A stretch of DNA of 64,000 nucleotides from Streptomyces sp. yr375 (GTDB lineage Bacteria > Actinomycetota > Actinomycetes > Streptomycetales > Streptomycetaceae), in assembly GCF_900110755.1 (NCBI RefSeq), contig NZ_FOFF01000010.1, forward strand, positions 62,001-126,000, given 5' to 3'. The translations under genes were made by a program, and so were the position numbers. The notes beneath the pieces were generated by a model. The model was given only the letters and a program-made list of their open reading frames with translations. It was not told the origin of the DNA and did not search any database. Below, piece by piece: positions 60,601 to 64,000 of the stretch (its first letter is position 1; each line of letters starts with the position of its first letter).

Positions 60601-61597
60601 ACTCGTCGTTCTTGTCCTTCTGCCCGTCGTCGTCGCAGGAGTCGTAGGAACGCTCGATGTAGGACGTCGAGAGGTCGAAGCCCTCGCCGACCCAGGACGG
60701 CTGGTTGTTGGTGGAGGGCAGCCGGCCGTCGACGCTCTGCGAGTCGTAGGTGATGGCCAGGTTGGGTGCCGGGCCGCCGTTGGACGGAGGCACGTACAGC
60801 GGGTACGACCAGGTGAAGTCACCGCTGGAGCCGCCCGCGTTCCAAGCGGCGGACGGGTTGAGCGAGGTCGCCTGGTAGGAACCGGCGCCCGAGGTGGCAG
60901 CAGCGGCGGTCGCGGCGAAGGCCGTGACGGCGGAGGAGTTCACGGGGGCGGTCGTGGTCAGGGTGTGGTGCGCGACGTCGTTCGTCGTGGCGACCGGTGT
61001 CGTGGTCCGGCACTTCTTCACGGCCGGGGTGGTGAGCGCGCAGGCCGGGAGACGCACCAGGGTGAGCCGGGAGGCGTAGTCACCGCCGTAGGCGTTCGCG
61101 AAACCGGAGTAGTCGAGGGTCAGCCGGGTACTGGCCGCGCCCTTGCGGCCGTCGGCACGGGCCACGGACAACACCGTGCCGTTGATCCCGAGCGCCGTCG
61201 CGGTCTGGTGCGCGGCGACCTTGACCGCCACCTTGGCCGGGGCCGCGCCGGTGGCCGGGGCGCTCACCTTGACCGGCAGCTTTCCGACCGAAGTGGCCTT
61301 GGCGGGAGTGATCCTGCCCGCCACGGGGAGCGTGGCGGCGGACGCGACGGGCCAGACGACCGGCTTCGCCACCGCCGCCGCCGTACGGGCGGCAGCGGCA
61401 TTGGCCTGGTTCTTCTTCGCGAACCTCGTGGCCGTGAACGGCACAGCGGTGCCGTTCCTGACGTCGGGCACGTCGGCCGTGTTGTGCCCGTGCCGCTCGG
61501 TCGCCCACACGGCCGGGGCCGCGCCCAGTCCCGTGGCCACCAGGGCACTCGCTGTGACGGCGACGACCCACAGCCGTGTCCGCCGTAGCCCACCCAT
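54671..61597 (-). CDS. Secreted RHS-repeat polymorphic toxin with HINT and C-terminal toxin domain
   Basis: A 2308-residue exported protein. A Sec signal (RLWVVAVTASALVATGLGAA) is followed by a TcB-like region and many YD repeats (YDGLGRVTG, YDALLRPRQ, YDLMGRRTS, YDASGNTRT). The RHS core signature is HLGAREYDPTIGRFVSDDPI. Next is a hydrophobic Ala/Gly stretch (~1910-2020), then a PT-HINT autoprotease (2033-2178): CNHSFLPATKVLMADG with the first Cys, THPFWV, and the ending VLVHNC. The last 130 residues are the toxin: HFTVEV early and NSCLTHVCDVL late, a His-then-Cys order like permuted papain/LRAT-type folds. GGGAG precedes the ATG. DNA of the tip is less GC-rich. Confidence 0.85.
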   Translation of the reverse strand: MGGLRRTRLWVVAVTASALVATGLGAAPAVWATERHGHNTADVPDVRNGTAVPFTATRFAKKNQANAAAARTAAAVAKPVVWPVASAATLPVAGRITPAKATSVGKLPVKVSAPATGAAPAKVAVKVAAHQTATALGINGTVLSVARADGRKGAASTRLTLDYSGFANAYGGDYASRLTLVRLPACALTTPAVKKCRTTTPVATTNDVAHHTLTTTAPVNSSAVTAFAATAAAATSGAGSYQATSLNPSAAWNAGGSSGDFTWSYPLYVPPSNGGPAPNLAITYDSQSVDGRLPSTNNQPSWVGEGFDLSTSYIERSYDSCDDDGQKDKNDECWANDNATLVLGGKSSPLIKDRTSGDWHPKTDDGERVVRSTGATNGDNDGEYWTVTTEDGTQYVFGKNRLPGWTTGAAVTNSTYTAPVFGDDSGEPGYDQGTAFSGRALTQAWRWNLDYVVDPHGNAMSYWYTKETNYYAKSGTTTDNGTAYDRGGYLSRIDYGITSATVFGTAPEKVTFTTAERCLVTSGEDCSSLTSTTAAHWPDVPFDQICASGKVCKATGPTFFSRKRLTGVTTSIWDASLATPAYRDVDSWALAHSFPDPGDGTSAGLWLKSITRTGKDGATTAMPPVTFDGIQLFNRVDTTHDDIAALVKWRVRSITSETGSVLTVNYSDPQCVAGTTMPSSPDSDTLRCFPTYWQPPFTADPQLDWFHKYVITQVTESDPTGNAPLKETDYTYNGSPAWHYDTDNVTSPAKRKTWSVWRGYGSVTSTSGDAQSTRTKTVSTYFRGMDGDKQSDGTTRTAKVTDSTGTAVTDADPLAGTVRESIAYNGSAEVSGTITDPWIRQTGTDGTRASAYTRAQTVHDRTDLSSGGTRDTTVTTTYDDTTGAALTVDDSGDAAVTGDEQCTRTTLADNTSAWLRAFPVRVETVDVACDSTTARPDDVVSDVRTLYDSQAYGTAPTLGDETSTQRLSSYSGGSPVYQTVSTSHYDSQGRVDSVKDTNAATVSTTKYTPATGGPLTATVTTDAKSYATTTNFDPARGIATSVIDPNSKRTDYAYDGLGRVTGLWLANRSKSASQPASLVYSYAVSNTAASVVSTGKLNNDGTTYDTTYALYDALLRPRQTQTPAPGGGRVIAETKYDSRGLAVEADADYTDTSNPSGTLATITSAVPAQTLTTYDGAGRPTAADFYADGAKRWTTTTSYGGDRTTVTPPHGGIATTTLTDTLGRTTETRQYDSGSPSGSYTSIKYAYDAKSRLKSVVDDDGNTWSYGYDLMGRRTSATDPDAGTTTTAYNELDQVAATTTAVGTAEVKTLSYSYDVLGRQTDMYDGTTKDAAHELARWTYDSIAKGQPTSAIRYVGGSTGQAYISQVGAYDSLYRPTLTRVTIPSVTGEEALAGSYTSTIGYNLDGTVQVTSDPAAGGLPSESLTYGYNDLSMPTTLKGATGYVQDTSYTKLSDIGQVTLGVSASDTAKWLQITNTYEDGTHRLKRELVTDDAQTAPVQDTAYTYDDYGNPTKVATHADATDDVQCYRYDGHDRLSEAWTATDGCSADPSTAVLGGPAPYWQSFAYDDLGNRKTQVDHATTTGGNDSTTSFVYPTPGTGQAHTLTSSTTVTAGTTTANSYTYDASGNTRTRTLNGKTQTLDWDDEGHLAKVTNADGTSASYLYDAGGNRLLSRDASGTTLYLGDTEVHLVKGTTTTTGTRYYAWAGQTIAVRSSSGSLQWQVTDAHDTAETAVDATTQAITRRRLDPFGNTRGTQPTSAAWLGDKGFVAGIQDTTSGLTHLGAREYDPTIGRFVSDDPILELTDAQQIDGYTYAADNPVRGSDPSGLQMPADQGCAGSSCAQSDQKSTLVDTGSVNDGGTHHSGGGGSHHSGGGGSHHSCGWSFSCHVSGLAHKAYHLVQQHPVIAAVVATAVVVGVVACVAATAGGCGAVLAAGAEGFTAGAEAGSLSGALVGASVGVAAEGGAVIAGAAGIAGAGAAAVAKGTETASAAKAATRSGAKAADTAAEGTAAAGAARGGQRAEAAAPRSGAAKCNHSFLPATKVLMADGHEKKIKDIKAGDKVRATDPETGKSQPRTVEKLITTKDDKDFATITIRDGGKSSKIVATVTHPFWVDSKSAWVDAGHLKAGMRLHAAAGLAVAISSVEVWHEEHLTHDLTVSVNHTYYVLAGSTPVLVHNCGGDEGTALVHAHVGDGNNVHFTVEVMDGGGNITHSELMPNAGHTQTAIRDYQGLAGTSTFSFRLPNSGAARAFQAQKIGTGQGRYDFLTNSCLTHVCDVLQKGGVTDLPDTGVRIAAWARRGLQSAFRDD

Positions 61598-61672
61598 GAC
61601 TGCACTCCCGATCGTGTGACGTGTGAAAAGTCCGCTGCTGGTCTGTCGCGTACGCCGTTTCGGCGGGCGGTG

Positions 61673-64000
61673 TTACAGAGGGATGGGCACTTCGTTGACG
61701 TACATCTGGTCGATCGCGGTGTCGGACATGACGCCCGTCCACACCCGTACGTCGTCCACGAGGCCTTGCGCGTAGTCGCTGTACGCGCCTGTGCTGGTGC
61801 GCCCGCGGCCGATGTTGAAGGTGCCGGTGGCCTGCCAGGGCTGGGTGAAGACGATGCCGTCGCCGGTGTCGTCGCCCGTGCCGGTGTCGCCCTGGGCACC
61901 CTGCCGGACCCCGTTGACGTAGAGGAAGAGCTGGTGGTGGGCGCCGTCGTAGACGCCGGTCACGAGGGTCCAGTGACCGGGATCGACCAGTTGGGCGGAG
62001 GCGATGTCGGCGGGCACGGTCACGACGGAGCCCCCGGTGGTGTCGGCGGTGGTGCGGCCGAACACCCACATACCCTGCGTGGAGCCTGCGGCCTGGTCGT
62101 ACCACAGGCCCCAGGAGTCGCGGACACCGCCGGACTGGGTGGCGATCCTCATGTGGTGGGCCACGGACGTGTCGGACAGCGCCGACGCGTCGAGGTCGGC
62201 CCAGGCCGCGACCGTGAAGTCGCCCTGCGAGTCGACGATGGGGCCGGTCACGGTGGCATTGGCCGTCGACGTCCCTGCCAGGGAGAGGACGTTGCCTTTG
62301 CCTCCGTCGGCGTCGGTGGCCCAGGTGCCGCCGGCGGCGACGGTGGCCAGGTGGCCGTATCCGGAGGAGTCGGCGGCGGTGGTGCCGGACGTCTCCTCTA
62401 TGCCCCACTCGGCGGCCGGCGCCGGCCGGGCCTGGCCGGTGCTCGCGTCGGTCATGGCCTGGAGATCGGCGATCTCCTCCTCGGACAGGATGCGGTTCCA
62501 GACGGTGACCTCGTCGATCTGGCCGGCGAAGTAGTCGGAGAAGCCGCCGCCGTGCTGACCGCGGGCGAACTGCAGGCCGCCGGTGCCCTGCCAGGGGGTG
62601 GTGTAGGAGACGGGGACGCCTTGCGGGACGCCGTTGACGAAGAGCTGGATGGTCTGTTCCTGCGCGTCGTACACACCCATCAGGTGCGTCCACACACCGA
62701 CCACCGGCAGGGCGGTCGAGGTCGAACGGACGATCGTCGGCGCCACGACATCGGATGCGTACCGGTTGAAGACCCAGGCGTTGGCGGCGGCCGAGTAGGA
62801 CAGGGCGAAGGCGGATCCGTTCGCACCCGCCTGGGCCAGGGCCACGGAATCGTGGGAGTTGCCGGTCAGTCGGACCCACGTGGAGGCGGTGAAGCTCTTG
62901 GTCGTGTCCAGTACCGGAGAGGCCGTGGCCGCGTACGACGAAGTGCCGTCGCCCTGCACCGACTTGCCGAGCCTGGCGTGGTCGGACCAGGTGGCCGACC
63001 CGAACAGGGCCGCGTTCCTGCCGCCGACCGCGTCGGCCGCCGTGGTGCCGGCACCCTCGTCCATGGACCACTGGGAGAGCGGGCCGGCGCCGGGCGCGAC
63101 CTTGAAGGTGTAGGTGTAACTGGCCGAGACGTTCCCCGCCGAGTCCCAGGTCTGGACGGTGAGGGTGTTCACGCCGCGCACATCGGGGACCAGGGACAGG
63201 GCATAGGAGGTCGTCGCGGTGGTGAAGGTCTTGGTCCGCACCGGGTTGTCGTTCAACTGGTAGGTGTACTTGACCACGTCCGAGGCCCCGTTGGCCTTGA
63301 GAGTGAAGGCTGCGGCCGCCCCGACGCCGCCGTAGGCCGTGCAGTCGTCCGGAGTCTCCGGGCTCGCGCACTCCTGGTACGTCGTGGAGTCGACGTCCGG
63401 CTGAACGGGAGCCGAGCTGTCGATCCGGAACCAGCAGGCCGGGCTCCAGGCCGAGTACATGAAGCCGGTCGTGCCGTTGAAGGTGTACTTGTACTGGCTG
63501 CGGGCGCGGAACCAGTACGTCTGCCCGTTGGTCAGTGCCGGAGTCGTCCACGTCCCGGCTGTACCGGAAGCCGTGTATGCCGACGGGTTTCCCGAGGCGA
63601 TCAGGGGATCCCCGACCTTCGCGTCGTACCGGTACAGCTCGAAGTTCGGGCGCAGTGTCGACTGCGAACCGTCCGCCGACTTCGGGGCAGCCGTCACCGT
63701 GGGCGTCGTGTCCCGGATCACGGCGGCGGTGCCGAGGCCCGCGGCGCACGCCAGGCTAGGGCTGGACGTCTTCACTCCGGTCGGAGCGCTCGGCTTGGAG
63801 ACGAAGGTCACCGACAGGGTGGGCTTGGTGTCCGACGGCGAGGCGAACTGCTTCCAGGCGAACGCGTCGTCCTCGTTGCCGGGGGCCCGCAGACCGAGCG
63901 TCGTCGTCGAGGAGGACTGGCCCGCGGTGTAGGTGACGGCGCTGGTCGCGTCGAAGGAAACGTTTCCGCCAGGGCAGGAGGACGAGTAGCCCTTGGCGGC
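61673..64000 (-). CDS. DNRLRE/LamG extracellular protein (partial, 5' end outside window)
   Basis: The frame stays open to the window edge, so at least 775 residues are encoded. At the edge it reads TLGLRAPGNEDDAFAWKQFA and KPTLSVTFVSKP, the end of a DNRLRE-type stalk domain. Fibronectin-like segments follow (YWFRARSQYKYTFNGTTGFM). Two LamG/concanavalin modules start at LSQWSMDEGAGTTAADAVGG and AEWGIEETSGTTAADSSGYG, and it ends VDDVRVWTGVMSDTAIDQMY. Such proteins are secreted, adhesive, and regularly encoded just before RHS genes in Streptomyces. The 75-bp gap suggests cotranscription with the RHS gene. Confidence 0.88.
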   Translation of the reverse strand, partial: AAKGYSSSCPGGNVSFDATSAVTYTAGQSSSTTTLGLRAPGNEDDAFAWKQFASPSDTKPTLSVTFVSKPSAPTGVKTSSPSLACAAGLGTAAVIRDTTPTVTAAPKSADGSQSTLRPNFELYRYDAKVGDPLIASGNPSAYTASGTAGTWTTPALTNGQTYWFRARSQYKYTFNGTTGFMYSAWSPACWFRIDSSAPVQPDVDSTTYQECASPETPDDCTAYGGVGAAAAFTLKANGASDVVKYTYQLNDNPVRTKTFTTATTSYALSLVPDVRGVNTLTVQTWDSAGNVSASYTYTFKVAPGAGPLSQWSMDEGAGTTAADAVGGRNAALFGSATWSDHARLGKSVQGDGTSSYAATASPVLDTTKSFTASTWVRLTGNSHDSVALAQAGANGSAFALSYSAAANAWVFNRYASDVVAPTIVRSTSTALPVVGVWTHLMGVYDAQEQTIQLFVNGVPQGVPVSYTTPWQGTGGLQFARGQHGGGFSDYFAGQIDEVTVWNRILSEEEIADLQAMTDASTGQARPAPAAEWGIEETSGTTAADSSGYGHLATVAAGGTWATDADGGKGNVLSLAGTSTANATVTGPIVDSQGDFTVAAWADLDASALSDTSVAHHMRIATQSGGVRDSWGLWYDQAAGSTQGMWVFGRTTADTTGGSVVTVPADIASAQLVDPGHWTLVTGVYDGAHHQLFLYVNGVRQGAQGDTGTGDDTGDGIVFTQPWQATGTFNIGRGRTSTGAYSDYAQGLVDDVRVWTGVMSDTAIDQMYVNEVPIPL

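Noticed and set aside
57599..61588. A 1329-codon plus-strand frame through the RHS gene
   Set aside because: It is a GC-skew shadow of the RHS repeats; composition is Val/Gly/Arg-rich with no recognisable fold.
1..64000. tRNA, rRNA, insertion sequences, integrases or attachment sites
   Set aside because: I looked for cloverleaf arms, transposase motifs and long terminal inverted repeats and saw none that I could support.

Overview
The window is about 71% GC with strong third-position GC bias. It carries an afsR/afsS/afsK-type signalling locus, a WhiJ-like regulator cassette, SpoIIE/HATPase anti-sigma switches and a bacterial expansin. All of this points to the chromosome of a Streptomyces or a close relative.

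Layout. (1) 1-9.2 kb: the 3' end of an AfsR-like regulator, an AfsS-like small protein behind AfsR-box direct repeats and two leader hairpins, and an AfsK-like Ser/Thr kinase with a PQQ propeller. Between afsS and afsK sits a catabolic block (CoA ligase, thiolase-like lipid-transfer protein, DUF35 protein, enoyl-CoA hydratase) plus two unrelated genes. (2) 9.2-12.7 kb: a G-rich minisatellite, a VOC protein with a long repetitive N-terminal extension, a TetR regulator and an F420-type oxidoreductase. (3) 12.7-20.2 kb: acyl-CoA dehydrogenase, second Ltp and a lone DUF35 protein, interrupted by expansin, pdxH and a WhiJ/DUF397/ATPase set. (4) 20.3-26.4 kb: FMO-like monooxygenase, a decayed DUF5819-HTTM-serine hydrolase operon and a Tat-exported amine oxidase. 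(5) 26.5-35.8 kb: NDP-forming acyl-CoA synthetase, enoyl-CoA hydratase, HsaB-like flavin reductase, multicopper oxidase, two MFS proteins and an AraC/DJ-1 regulator. (6) 35.9-49.8 kb: a large GAF-SpoIIE-HATPase sensor, ADH/acyl-CoA dehydrogenase/SDR, cyclase, HATPase, a pair of acyl-CoA dehydrogenases, amidohydrolase and CoA ligase. (7) 49.8-53.1 kb: EF-hand protein, STAS antagonist, and an ECF sigma factor with a zinc-finger/MDMPI partner. (8) 53.1-64 kb, minus strand: DNRLRE/LamG protein, a giant RHS protein with HINT and C-terminal toxin domains, an overlapping putative immunity gene, an RDD membrane protein and an unknown protein.

The unifying signal is a palindrome, CTGACR-N3-YGTCAG. I find it at eleven places, always at promoters of the beta-oxidation-like genes (2651, 2678, 13947, 14053, 20172, 26460, 26484, 29704, 42163, 48158, 48247). 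A weaker copy overlaps the tetR start codon. Dispersed operons over about 47 kb therefore look like one regulon. It holds two CoA ligases and one NDP-forming CoA synthetase, four acyl-CoA dehydrogenases (two of each type of a probable heteromeric enzyme), two hydratases, two Ltp/DUF35 sets, SDR, ADH, flavin reductase, cyclase and amidohydrolase. Its parts resemble steroid side-chain and ring catabolism enzymes, but KstD, KshAB and HsaC are absent. The substrate is best described as an unknown alicyclic or steroid-like acid. At three of the genes the palindrome lies 4-5 bp before a start codon with no convincing ribosome binding site, which suggests leaderless transcripts whose -10 box is inside the operator.

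The second notable system is the RHS-HINT toxin. Its last 130 residues look like a permuted papain-like enzyme, paired with an unrecognised 141-residue partner.
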